From assembly GCA_028702365.1 (NCBI GenBank), contig JAQVOZ010000039.1, forward strand, positions 1-9,349: a stretch of 9,349 nucleotides of DNA. The letters are read 5' to 3'. How positions within the stretch are numbered: the first letter of the stretch is position 1; each line of letters starts with the position of its first letter. The position numbers were made by a program, and so were the translations under genes. This document shows positions 1 to 6,162 of this stretch, piece by piece. Origin of the DNA: Candidatus Omnitrophota bacterium (GTDB lineage Bacteria; Omnitrophota; Gorgyraeia; Duberdicusellales; 4484-171). Below the pieces are notes generated by a model. That model was not told the DNA's origin and did not search any database. It was given only the letters and a program-made list of their open reading frames with translations.

Positions 1-75
1 GTTTATAAAATGCACGCCTTTTACAACCCTGCCACGATTAATATCCAGACAAGGAATAATTCTCTTAGCCAACAT
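1..75 (-). CDS. hisF: Imidazole glycerol phosphate synthase cyclase subunit HisF, 5' end only
   Basis: The minus strand from 75 to the window edge reads 25 codons beginning MLAKRIIPCLD and continuing with a GRVVKG stretch. This is the highly conserved N-terminus of HisF, the TIM-barrel subunit that, with HisH, converts PRFAR plus glutamine-derived ammonia into IGP and AICAR in histidine synthesis. The Asp of the PCLD motif belongs to the first beta strand and is the catalytic general acid/base in HisF (family knowledge). About 230 residues lie outside the window. The ATG at 75 has no Shine-Dalgarno sequence. A strong extended -10 promoter lies directly upstream, so the transcript probably starts at or within a few bases of the ATG. 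HisF appears to be the first gene of its transcript, divergent from the gene at 253. Confidence 0.95.
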   Translation of the reverse strand, partial: MLAKRIIPCLDINRGRVVKGVHFIN

Positions 76-83
76 AGGCTAAA

Positions 84-110
84 ATTATACCATACTCATT
101 GAAAAGTCAA
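84..110 (-). promoter_or_regulatory. Sigma70-type promoter for hisF (extended -10)
   Basis: On the minus strand, TTGACT (105-110) is followed by a 15-base spacer and TGGTATAAT (84-92). The latter holds a perfect TATAAT (84-89) with the TG of an extended -10 element. The short spacer is compatible with an extended -10 promoter. Only 8 bases separate the -10 from the hisF ATG at 75, which places the transcription start at or within a few bases of the start codon. Confidence 0.65.
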
Positions 111-161
111 AGGAAAAAGCTCAATCCGCACAGCTTGGAATTTAAAAACCAGGCTTGCCAT

Positions 162-177
162 ATGAAAACGTTTACAT
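162..177 (+). promoter_or_regulatory. LacI/GalR-family operator-like pseudopalindrome
   Basis: The sequence ATGAAAACGTTTACAT is a 16-base pseudopalindrome around a central CG: the inner AAACGTTT is perfect and only one symmetrical pair mismatches. It fits the general LacI/GalR-family operator pattern, including the Gram-positive cre consensus WTGNAANCGNWNNCWW. It sits between hisF (divergent) and the secreted-protein gene starting at 253, about 75 bases before that gene. No LacI-type regulator is visible in this window, so the regulator and its effector are unknown. Confidence 0.35.
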
Positions 178-252
178 AAACCTGGATCTTTTTGTGGTTT
201 TTAGTTTCGGATTATGGTATCTTTTGTATTGGGTTGTAGAAGGAGGTGCAAA

Positions 253-621
253 ATGAGAAAATCCGTGGTCTTAATTCTATCATGTTTACTATTTCTCACT
301 TATTTACCCGCTAGTTTCGCCCAATATGACGAGTATATAGGAAGAGAAGTAACGCTTAAAAGCTTCAAGGGAAGAATTCCTGTGTATACAGGAAACACTA
401 AACGCTCTTTCAATAGCTTAACCGGAAACCTCATGAGCGCGGAAAAACAGAATTACCTGACAAAGATGCTCGGACACATTGCTTTTGAGGTAGAAAGCGG
501 AACAAAAGCACGTATCTTAGAAGCTAATTTCTGGGAAAAAACAGCAAAGGTAGAAATAACTTCCGGAGGATATGCAGGCTGGACCGGTTGGGTATTAATA
601 AACCAGGCTATCGGATATTAG
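253..621 (+). CDS. Small secreted protein with SH3-like C-terminal region
   Basis: A 122-residue exported protein of unknown function. Residues 1-23 form a signal peptide: MRKS, then a hydrophobic core, with likely cleavage after SFA. The mature part starts QYDEYIG. From about residue 76 there is a beta-rich segment ending in GWTGWVLI; its 'residue-modifying strand then W-x-x-GWV' shape resembles bacterial SH3/SH3b domains, which often bind peptidoglycan or peptides. That domain call is inference. The start at 253 is preferred over the in-frame ATG at 214: a near-perfect Shine-Dalgarno AAGGAGGTG (240-248) precedes 253, and the signal peptide begins there. It is one of only two plus-strand genes, divergent from hisF, convergent with the LOG gene, and closed by the hairpin at 661-680. 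No function can be assigned. Confidence 0.8.
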   Translation: MRKSVVLILSCLLFLTYLPASFAQYDEYIGREVTLKSFKGRIPVYTGNTKRSFNSLTGNLMSAEKQNYLTKMLGHIAFEVESGTKARILEANFWEKTAKVEITSGGYAGWTGWVLINQAIGY

Positions 622-660
622 CCAAAAAGAAAATAACTCCTTTCTGATCCTGTTTGGAGC

Positions 661-690
661 GCCCCGACGAAAGCCGGGGCTGTTTTATTT
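661..690 (+). terminator. Intrinsic terminator of the SH3-like protein gene
   Basis: GCCCCG (661-666) pairs with CGGGGC (675-680). After one mismatch, C668 and G673 can also pair and close a GAAA tetraloop of GNRA type. A T-rich tract TGTTTTATTTTAT follows. It lies 39 bases after the stop at 621. On the minus strand no T-run follows the stem, so it serves the plus-strand gene rather than the LOG gene ending at 713. Confidence 0.7.
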
Positions 691-712
691 TATAATCCTT
701 GCACAGCAGTAA

Positions 713-1753
713 TTAACCTAAAGCGTTGATTGCGCAAATCATTTTGCAGAGCCTGCCGTAATCGCGCAGATTAAAATGCATTATCAAGCGTGGTAAATTG
801 AGGTATTCGCCCTTTTGAACTTCCTCATCCATTGGCGTAGAAAGTATTATCTTGCCGCCGGTTAAAATATCTTTAAATTCCCGGTTTAGAGAATCTAATG
901 CTTTATCCGAAATCTTTCTGTTAATCCTTATTACAGTTAAACCGGACACATACCTTATCGAATGATATATCTTATAAAAATCTTCAATATACTTAATTGC
1001 ATCATCAGCATTTTTCGCAATTTTAAACAGATAAAAATCTTCTTTCTTGATAAACCCATTATCCGCCAGCTCTCTAGCTATGAAACGTTTCCAGCTGGCC
1101 CAATAAGTTGAGCTCTTTGGTTCAATCAAAACTATCGGGCGCGGCTTTGATTTACCTGTCTGGATTAAGGTAAGCGCCTCAAACCCCTCGTCATTTGTGC
1201 CAAAACCGCCGGGGAAAAGAACTGTAGCGTCGGTTTCTTTTATAAAAATGAGTTTGCGCGTAAAAAAATATTTAAAGTTGATTACTTTTTCTTTTTCTTC
1301 CAAATACGGGTTTGTTTTTTGCTCGAAAGGAAGCCTTATGTTTAGCCCAAAGTCTGCGCCGCGGCTTGCGCCCTTATTGCCTGCTTCCATAACACCTGGC
1401 CCGCCGCCGGTTACAACCATATAACCTTTTTCTGTTATTTTTTTTGCAAATTCTTCCGCCATCTTATATTCGGATGATGTTTTCTTTGATCGCGCGGAGC
1501 CAAATATTACTACTTTTTTTACATTTCGATACGGAGAAAATATCTTAAAGGAATACCTTAGTTCCTTAAGTGCATTGTTGATAAGCTTAAGGTCCCCCTT
1601 ATCGCCTGATTCCTGGCCAAGCTTTACAACCGTTGTAAATATTTCACGCAGTAGATAATCAGTTCCGGGATAAGCGCAAAGTCCGGTAAGCTTTTCAATC
1701 AAATCATCAATATTTTTTTCTCCAACCCTGTATCCTTTTTCTTGTTTTTTCAT
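713..1753 (-). CDS. LOG-family (TIGR00730-type) Rossmann-fold nucleotide-binding protein
   Basis: A 346-residue cytosolic protein of the LOG/lysine-decarboxylase-like family. Members cleave nucleoside 5'-monophosphates such as cytokinin ribotides, or purine/pyrimidine nucleotides, to base plus ribose 5-phosphate. Visible motifs: first Rossmann strand VVIFGSAR (81-88), phosphate loop TGGGPGVMEA (115-124), and the signature PGGFGTNDE (181-189), matching the family's PGGxGTxxE with the catalytic Glu present. The protein is longer than simple LOG enzymes (about 190 residues). It has about 75 helical N-terminal residues and a C-terminal extension after about 250, as in the larger PpnN-like or uncharacterised TIGR00730 members. 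The substrate cannot be decided. It is the last gene of a four-gene minus-strand run, 20 bases after lemA; AGGA lies 7-8 bases before the ATG. Confidence 0.85.
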   Translation of the reverse strand: MKKQEKGYRVGEKNIDDLIEKLTGLCAYPGTDYLLREIFTTVVKLGQESGDKGDLKLINNALKELRYSFKIFSPYRNVKKVVIFGSARSKKTSSEYKMAEEFAKKITEKGYMVVTGGGPGVMEAGNKGASRGADFGLNIRLPFEQKTNPYLEEKEKVINFKYFFTRKLIFIKETDATVLFPGGFGTNDEGFEALTLIQTGKSKPRPIVLIEPKSSTYWASWKRFIARELADNGFIKKEDFYLFKIAKNADDAIKYIEDFYKIYHSIRYVSGLTVIRINRKISDKALDSLNREFKDILTGGKIILSTPMDEEVQKGEYLNLPRLIMHFNLRDYGRLCKMICAINALG

Positions 1754-1773
1754 ATCTTGTCCTTTTGTGCCAA

Positions 1774-2340
1774 TTAAAACTCTACTTTGGGAACTGCTTT
1801 TGCTGCTTCTTCTGCCTTAAAATATTCTGTAGCTACTTTAAAGTTAAACATACCAGCAATCACATTGCCAGGAAAACGCCTGACAGTAATATTATAATCT
1901 TTTACTGCTTCATTATACCGCATTCTTTCAACTGCAATACGATTTTCTGTGCCGGACAATTCATCCATAAGCTTTAAAAATGTCTGGTCTGCTTTCAGGT
2001 TGGGATAATTTTCAACTACCAGAAGCAGCCTGGACAATGCCGAATCCATAGCTCCTGCCGCTTTAACCTTTTCATCAACAGTACCTGCGTTTGCCCATTG
2101 CGAACGCGCATTGGTAACCTCTTCGAAAACATTTTTTTCGTGAGCAGCATAACCCTTTACAGTGTTTACTAAATTGGGAATTAAATCATTGCGCCTTTGC
2201 AGCTGATTTTCTACCTGCGCCCATTTGGCAGCAATTGTTTCATGTTTCGTAACAATACCGTTATAAGTTGATATAATAGGCATAATAATAAATAACGCAA
2301 GTACAGCTATCACTCCCAAAACAATAAGAAAAGTTTTCAT
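1774..2340 (-). CDS. lemA: LemA family protein
   Basis: A 188-residue LemA-family protein of normal length. One N-terminal membrane helix (about 3-22) is followed by a helical-bundle domain. Family hallmarks are present: YN after the helix (26-27), VENQLQRRNDLIPNLV (43-58) with GYAAHE, ENYPNLKA (110-117), ENRIAVERMRYNEAV (132-146) and RFPGN (155-159). The N-terminus is usually outside and the long helices face the cytoplasm or periplasm depending on the family model; the biochemical role is unknown. It lies 25 bases downstream of the TPM gene and 20 upstream of the LOG gene. A GGGGG-rich ribosome site precedes the ATG. LemA and TPM genes are commonly adjacent. Here TPM comes first, and no gene lies between them. 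Confidence 0.92.
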   Translation of the reverse strand: MKTFLIVLGVIAVLALFIIMPIISTYNGIVTKHETIAAKWAQVENQLQRRNDLIPNLVNTVKGYAAHEKNVFEEVTNARSQWANAGTVDEKVKAAGAMDSALSRLLLVVENYPNLKADQTFLKLMDELSGTENRIAVERMRYNEAVKDYNITVRRFPGNVIAGMFNFKVATEYFKAEEAAKAVPKVEF

Positions 2341-2365
2341 GGTTAAACCCCCTTTTTATTTCAGA

Positions 2366-3127
2366 CTAGAAACCTCCGCCTGCTCCGCCGCCGCCGCCAG
2401 CGCCTCCGCCAAAGCCGCCAAAACCACCACCGCCTCCGCCAAAGCCGCCGCTACTGTGACCTCCGCCATAATAACCGCCGCCATGGCCTGCGTAGCGGCG
2501 ATAATCGCTCGTATCAAATACCGGTATCAAAACGAATATCAGAATGAAAAAAAGCAACAAAAGAGCAAATGGTATAGCAACCCTCTTTTCTTTGAGCTCA
2601 ACTACGTTTTGGCTGCTTAAGGCCGGGCTGTTTAAAGCAGATAAATTTACGTTTCCTTCTCGGGCGATAACGTTCGCTATAGCTTCTACTCCCCGGTATA
2701 AACCTGCGCCATAATCGCCGCTTTTAAGATACGGGACCATGTAGGTGCGGCCGATTTCTCCGCAAAGCCCGTCAGGCAAGATTCCTTCTACTCCATAGCC
2801 GGTTTCGACGCGCCAACGCCGTTCTTTGATAGCTAAAAGAACCAATACCCCATTATCTTTTCCTTTCTTGCCCGGTTTCCAATTATCAAAAATCAATCTT
2901 GCGTATTCTTTTTCATCATGTGGCGCAATTGAATCTATTGTCACCACTGCTATTTCCGCGGTTGTTTTTTGCTCTAACTCCCCTATTAAAGCATTCAATT
3001 TTTCTTTATATGATTTATCTATAACATTGGCAAAGTCATTGACCCAATTTGTTGGCTGGGGAATATTCTGCGCGTGGCCGGAAATTGAAAAAAGAAAAAG
3101 AATAAATATCAGGTATAGTCTGCGCAT
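2366..3127 (-). CDS. TPM domain (YgcG-type) protein with glycine-rich tail
   Basis: A 253-residue exported, membrane-anchored protein. A signal peptide covers about 1-19 (ending SGHAQ). The TPM domain spans about 28-155 and shows the usual features: VNDFANVID, EIAVVTID, the GKDNGVLVLLA strand, RRWRVETGYGVEG and ILPD. A single membrane helix follows at about 184-203. A tail from 215 onward is almost all Gly with Phe, Ser and His (FGGGGGGFGG-type repeats), typical of this family and ending at the stop. TPM domains are periplasmic; they have been described as phosphatase-like in plants and are of unclear activity in bacteria. The gene starts 4 bases after the upstream nucleotidyltransferase-like gene stops and is followed by lemA, so co-expression is likely. 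The GGC-rich tail also gives a spurious Ala-rich frame on the plus strand. Confidence 0.9.
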   Translation of the reverse strand: MRRLYLIFILFLFSISGHAQNIPQPTNWVNDFANVIDKSYKEKLNALIGELEQKTTAEIAVVTIDSIAPHDEKEYARLIFDNWKPGKKGKDNGVLVLLAIKERRWRVETGYGVEGILPDGLCGEIGRTYMVPYLKSGDYGAGLYRGVEAIANVIAREGNVNLSALNSPALSSQNVVELKEKRVAIPFALLLLFFILIFVLIPVFDTSDYRRYAGHGGGYYGGGHSSGGFGGGGGGFGGFGGGAGGGGGAGGGF

Positions 3128-3131
3128 TTGA

Positions 3132-3854
3132 TTATAGCCTGTCAGTTATATTAACTATTTTTTCCAGGTCTCTTGCGAAAACAAGGAATAATTTTAAAAT
3201 TTCCTGCTTGTTCAATCTTATCTGTTTATTTTTTACAGCCAGTATTTTCTGCCAGCTCTCATTATCGATTTTTAATTCTGAAGCAATTTCTTTTATTGCA
3301 TCCTGTTTAAGATATGGGGGCTTTTTCCCTTTAAGCCTTAAAACATTCCTAAGTATATGCAAAATAGAAGTAAAGGACATAAAAAGCAGTCTTTCTAGGG
3401 CTCTTTCATTTCCATAAGCTGCTAGATACATCTGCTTTAACTTAATAAGCTTGCCTTTCAACTCCTGTTCGCACTGGAAGCGTAAATTGCGGACATCAAC
3501 ATGAATATCCTTTAAAATATCTTCGCCATGAATAACAAAATAATTATCCTGCATATCCAAAAATTCTACGGGAAAGACATCAGTTGAACTGGCAATATAA
3601 TCTTTAGTCATAAACAAAACATAAAGCATTTTATATCTGTGTATCAATTTTGATGCTTTTTCCAGAATCTCCAAATCAGTATTTCTTAGCACAACAACCA
3701 GGTTTAGATTGGAATGTTTATCTACAAATTCCCCGCTTGCCGCGCTTCCATAGAGCACTATCGAAAGTAATTCATCATGATAAATATCCTGCAGGCCCTG
3801 GCTGAAATTTTTAAGGATATTTTTGCATTTTTGCGATATTTTTAAATCATTCAT
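3132..3854 (-). CDS. Nucleotidyltransferase-fold protein with degenerate active site (SNLN)
   Basis: A 240-residue cytosolic protein. Residues 30-58 match the DNA polymerase beta-type nucleotidyltransferase motif hG[GS]x9-13[DE]h[DE]h: SIVLYGSAASGEF, then HSNLNLVVV. The two metal-binding acids are both Asn (N49, N51; codons AAT and AAC on the minus strand). The C-terminal part, from about 120, is helical and conserved-looking (RFQCEQELKGK), as in NTase-HEPN-like fusions. The catalytic function is therefore doubtful; a structural or regulatory role, or an atypical subfamily, is possible. It is the first gene of the NTase-TPM-lemA-LOG run, with a strong AGGAGG six bases before the ATG. A DNA-repair or antitoxin role is not supported. 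Confidence 0.75.
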   Translation of the reverse strand: MNDLKISQKCKNILKNFSQGLQDIYHDELLSIVLYGSAASGEFVDKHSNLNLVVVLRNTDLEILEKASKLIHRYKMLYVLFMTKDYIASSTDVFPVEFLDMQDNYFVIHGEDILKDIHVDVRNLRFQCEQELKGKLIKLKQMYLAAYGNERALERLLFMSFTSILHILRNVLRLKGKKPPYLKQDAIKEIASELKIDNESWQKILAVKNKQIRLNKQEILKLFLVFARDLEKIVNITDRL

Positions 3855-3943
3855 ACAACCTCCTGATATTAACTATTGTTTAATCAATTTTATAGTTATA
3901 AAAACTGCGTAATAGTAAATTTTAAAATCTTACAGCATTAAAC

Positions 3944-3972
3944 ATTTTAATACGGTAATTAGCTATGGACAA
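3944..3972 (-). promoter_or_regulatory. Candidate sigma70 promoter for the NTase-TPM-lemA-LOG operon
   Basis: Minus strand TTGTCC (3967-3972), exactly 17 bases, then TAAAAT (3944-3949). This would give a leader of about 80 bases before the ATG at 3854. The surrounding gap 3855-3997 is AT-rich, so chance matches are easy. No other structure is seen in this gap. Confidence 0.35.
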
Positions 3973-3997
3973 ATAAAAAATAGCCTAGTAATCTAAT

Positions 3998-4399
3998 TTA
4001 TTCTTGTTTAGCCAAAATTTCTCTGCCCACAGAGGCTGTTTCATCGCCATACATAGCCCAAATCCCATTTAAAGTTTTTCCATCAAGAGCATAAACAACT
4101 TCTCCAAAATCACCGGTATCTAAATTAGCCCAAGCAACTGCAAGTTTTTCACTGTCGACATCATAAAAACCGACTCCAGCGTGGCGTTGATTAGCTATTG
4201 TCCAGTTGAGCCGATAAACTTGCCCGCTCTTTTGAATTGTTAAAGTTCCGATATAAGATTCAGTTGTGGTATTAATACCGGGATTCCAGCCTCTTACAGA
4301 ATACGTACCCTCAAGAGGATCCGCAGCATTTACAGAATTGATTGGACAGAAAAATAACGCTGCAAACAAACACATAAAAGACAGCAATTGCTTAACCAT
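3998..4399 (-). CDS. Secreted lipocalin-like / 'fibronectin-binding protein'-type small protein
   Basis: A 133-residue exported protein. Residues 1-25 are a signal peptide (VNAA, then DPLEG). The mature part alternates short beta strands: GTYSVRGWNPG, YIGTLTIQKSG, YRLNWTI, GVGFYDVDSEKLAVAW, VVYALDGKTLNGIWAMYGDE. This pattern of 'G-x-Y-x-V-x-G-W-N-P-G', a TLTI strand, LxWTI and a final LxGxW is what is often annotated as fibronectin-binding protein in environmental bacteria; a small beta-barrel or lipocalin-like fold is likely. Fibronectin binding itself is not supported here. The gene follows the two-TM protein after 9 bases, with GAGGAG before the ATG, so the two are probably co-translated. 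A ligand is unknown. Confidence 0.7.
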   Translation of the reverse strand: MVKQLLSFMCLFAALFFCPINSVNAADPLEGTYSVRGWNPGINTTTESYIGTLTIQKSGQVYRLNWTIANQRHAGVGFYDVDSEKLAVAWANLDTGDFGEVVYALDGKTLNGIWAMYGDETASVGREILAKQE

Positions 4400-4408
4400 A
4401 CAATCTCC

Positions 4409-5167
4409 TCAACCGGCTTTTGTTTCATAAATGAAAAAGCCGATTTTATATATAACTAAAGCCAAAAGCCCATAGAAACTTAACAAAAATAGCCAATAAA
4501 AAAACAAATTCCCCTTCTTTAATATTCTGATATCTTCCACATAAATAACCTCACAAGCGCCTGCCCCGCCGTCCTCGCGTGTAGTGCTTGTTTTCCATTC
4601 AAATTCCTGCGGGTCAAATGAACCTGTACTCTTTAGAAGAACAGCCTTAACATTTACAAGTTTACCCTTAATATAAACCTGGTCTCCGGCAGAAATACTG
4701 TTGACAATCCTTCTGATACGCGCGTCTTTAACTACCAAATGATTATTGGACATTTCATTGAAATCAAACGCGACGTTTCCATACCACTGCACATGGCACC
4801 ATCGGCAATCCTGGGAAAAATTGACATCTTTATTAATATGCGCTCCATTTTTTACATTACCGCCCCAAATCATGCATAAATCAACAGGAAACACTCCGCC
4901 ATACTTATAAACATTGAAGATGTCGTAAGTAAACTTGCTTACTACAAGGCCCTTTAAAATGTAATTGTAAAGCGGGGTTATACGGTAAGCATAGCCGTTG
5001 GATTTAAATTCAATTATTTCCGGCTGAAGGATCTTGGTTTGGGTAGGATTTTCTAAAACGGCGAGGTCAATATCTTTAATGGTTCGGATATTTTTTTGGC
5101 CAAAGAAAGAGATAGCAAAAATAATAAGAAAAATCCAGAATAAATATTTTTTTGCTAAAATTTCCAA
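4409..5167 (-). CDS. Conserved protein of unknown function with two membrane helices (TTG start)
   Basis: A 252-residue protein. Residues 7-23 are a hydrophobic helix (anchor or uncleaved signal) and 222-245 a second one. The intervening 195 residues should be on one side, probably periplasmic. Conserved-looking landmarks: YRITPLYNYILKGLVVS (61-77), DLCMIWGGN (96-104), CRWC (121-124), SNNHLVVKD (140-148), GDQVYIKGKL (161-170, like an OB-type strand), and the segment from TSTTRED (193-199) through GAGACEVIYVEDIRIL (201-216). I recognise this set from uncharacterised proteins in other bacteria, but no function is known to me. TTG at 5167 is the only plausible start: it precedes the first membrane helix, has AAAGGGG about 10 bases upstream, and no in-frame ATG occurs before residue 99. 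It heads a two-gene unit with the secreted protein at 4399. Confidence 0.65.
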   Translation of the reverse strand: MEILAKKYLFWIFLIIFAISFFGQKNIRTIKDIDLAVLENPTQTKILQPEIIEFKSNGYAYRITPLYNYILKGLVVSKFTYDIFNVYKYGGVFPVDLCMIWGGNVKNGAHINKDVNFSQDCRWCHVQWYGNVAFDFNEMSNNHLVVKDARIRRIVNSISAGDQVYIKGKLVNVKAVLLKSTGSFDPQEFEWKTSTTREDGGAGACEVIYVEDIRILKKGNLFFYWLFLLSFYGLLALVIYKIGFFIYETKAG

Positions 5168-5275
5168 ATTCAGACTGCCCCTTTTACTTTCTAATGTTTG
5201 ACTCGCATTTATCCTAATACGGCAATTGAATCTGAGTAAACTAAAATTAACCCGCGCTAAACCTTACGCTGTTTT

Positions 5276-5644
5276 TTATTCTTCGCCTACCGTAACCTCG
5301 ATTATACCTTCTTCCAAATCTGCTATTCGGGAAAATGCCGCTTTACTTAAATCAATTATCCTGCCCTGGTCATAAAAACGCTTAGAGGGGCCAAAATTGT
5401 TGTGCCTGACTACCACGCATTTGTCGTTAGCCGTATTACAAACTCTGTAGTACTTGCCAAAATCTTTTTTGCGCATAGCGCAGGTTAAATCATTATCGTT
5501 GGCCTTCTCGCCTGTTGCAGTAATTTTAGCAGAATACCAGGAAGCCGCCCCTATCTTGGGATATGGCCCGGCTACAGGAGTATTATCCGCGCAAGCAGCC
5601 AAAAATAACATTACCGGGATAAGCGATAGCTGCTTCTTGAACAT
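5276..5644 (-). CDS. RlpA-like double-psi beta-barrel lipoprotein
   Basis: A 122-residue lipoprotein. The lipobox LAAC ends at Cys18, and +2 Ala suggests outer-membrane sorting. The rest is a single double-psi beta-barrel (DPBB) domain: GAASWYSAK (32-40), a TCAMR...FGKYYRV segment (54-68), KCVVVRHNNFGP (75-86) and GRIIDLSKAAF (94-104). RlpA proteins act on glycan strands lacking stem peptides at division sites. This one has no SPOR domain and is far shorter. The usual His in the AHxxLPFGT segment is Met here (AMR), and VNDRGP reads HNNFGP; Asp98 of IIDLS is kept. Lytic transglycosylase activity is therefore uncertain, and a DPBB with binding or other hydrolytic function is possible. It follows the zinc-ribbon gene after 20 bases, with no good Shine-Dalgarno site. 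Confidence 0.85.
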   Translation of the reverse strand: MFKKQLSLIPVMLFLAACADNTPVAGPYPKIGAASWYSAKITATGEKANDNDLTCAMRKKDFGKYYRVCNTANDKCVVVRHNNFGPSKRFYDQGRIIDLSKAAFSRIADLEEGIIEVTVGEE

Positions 5645-5664
5645 TTTCTGATTGTTGCTTTTTA

Positions 5665-6147
5665 TTATTTACCTTTTTTATTTTTAGCAACTGGTTTTTT
5701 CTTTGTGGCAGATTTTTTCTTTTCAATGGCCTGCGGTTTAGCAATAGAGGCTGCGTGAATAGGCGGCGTTTGTCTTGGCCTGCTATTGATATTTGCATTA
5801 AATGAATTTCCGGTTGCATTCTTGCGGCGAGAAAAACATTCCTGGCAATATACCGGCCTGTTTCCGCTCGGCTGAAAAGGCACTTCGCATTGTTTCCTGC
5901 AATCCGCGCAAATTACTTTATACATAACTCTTTCTCTGAAACGTTCGTTCTGCCTTTGAGCTTGAGCGTGAGCATTAGATTGCAGCTGGAAAGGCTTTTG
6001 AGCAGCAAAAGGTTTTACCTCTGCCGGCTTTGGCGCCATAGTTTTAGAAATAAGCATATCTACTTTTTTGTCCAACAAAACAAGCTGTTCGTGTATCTTA
6101 GCAATAAATACCAGAATATCCGCTTCGTTTTTCGATTGTTTTTTCAT
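5665..6147 (-). CDS. CxxC zinc-ribbon protein with lysine-rich tail
   Basis: A 160-residue, probably cytosolic protein in three parts. (1) An N-terminal helix or coiled coil, about 9-36, rich in I/L/V heptads. (2) A zinc ribbon starting MYKVICADC, with Cys at 80, 83, 87, 101 and 104 (C-x2-C-x3-C-x13-C-x2-C), containing VPFQPSGNRPVYC. (3) A Pro/Ala/Lys linker ending in a basic tail (KKKSATKKKP...KNKKGK) that could bind nucleic acid. Linkers 38-72 are Gln/Ala-rich. I have seen this type of zinc ribbon in genomes of Omnitrophota-like and candidate-phylum bacteria, where it is annotated as a zinc-binding or hypothetical protein; no function is established. AAGGAG precedes the ATG by 4 bases. It is the first gene of a pair with the RlpA-like lipoprotein, and its upstream region carries the compound hairpin at 6163-6273. 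Confidence 0.75.
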   Translation of the reverse strand: MKKQSKNEADILVFIAKIHEQLVLLDKKVDMLISKTMAPKPAEVKPFAAQKPFQLQSNAHAQAQRQNERFRERVMYKVICADCRKQCEVPFQPSGNRPVYCQECFSRRKNATGNSFNANINSRPRQTPPIHAASIAKPQAIEKKKSATKKKPVAKNKKGK

Positions 6148-6162
6148 TTTACTCCTTAATGA

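Noticed and set aside
149..185. CCAGG...CCTGG inverted repeat followed by T-rich sequence, considered as a terminator
   Set aside because: Only five pairs with a 27-base loop, no gene ends there, and the centre is not aligned with the operator-like site.
214..252. Upstream ATG extending the SH3-like protein by 13 residues
   Set aside because: The stretch contains the Shine-Dalgarno for 253 and would put 13 non-hydrophobic residues before the signal peptide.
2339..2620. Plus-strand Ala-rich open frame
   Set aside because: It is the complement of the Gly-rich tail of the TPM protein and has no ribosome site or recognisable motif.
3975..3997. Poly-T tract after the lipocalin-like gene (minus strand), considered as an intrinsic terminator
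   Set aside because: Only a three-pair TAG/CTA stem precedes it, which is too weak to call.
5583..5819. Minus-strand 78-codon frame overlapping the zinc-ribbon and RlpA-like genes
   Set aside because: It overlaps two better-supported genes in another frame and shows only low-complexity Lys/Gln-rich sequence.
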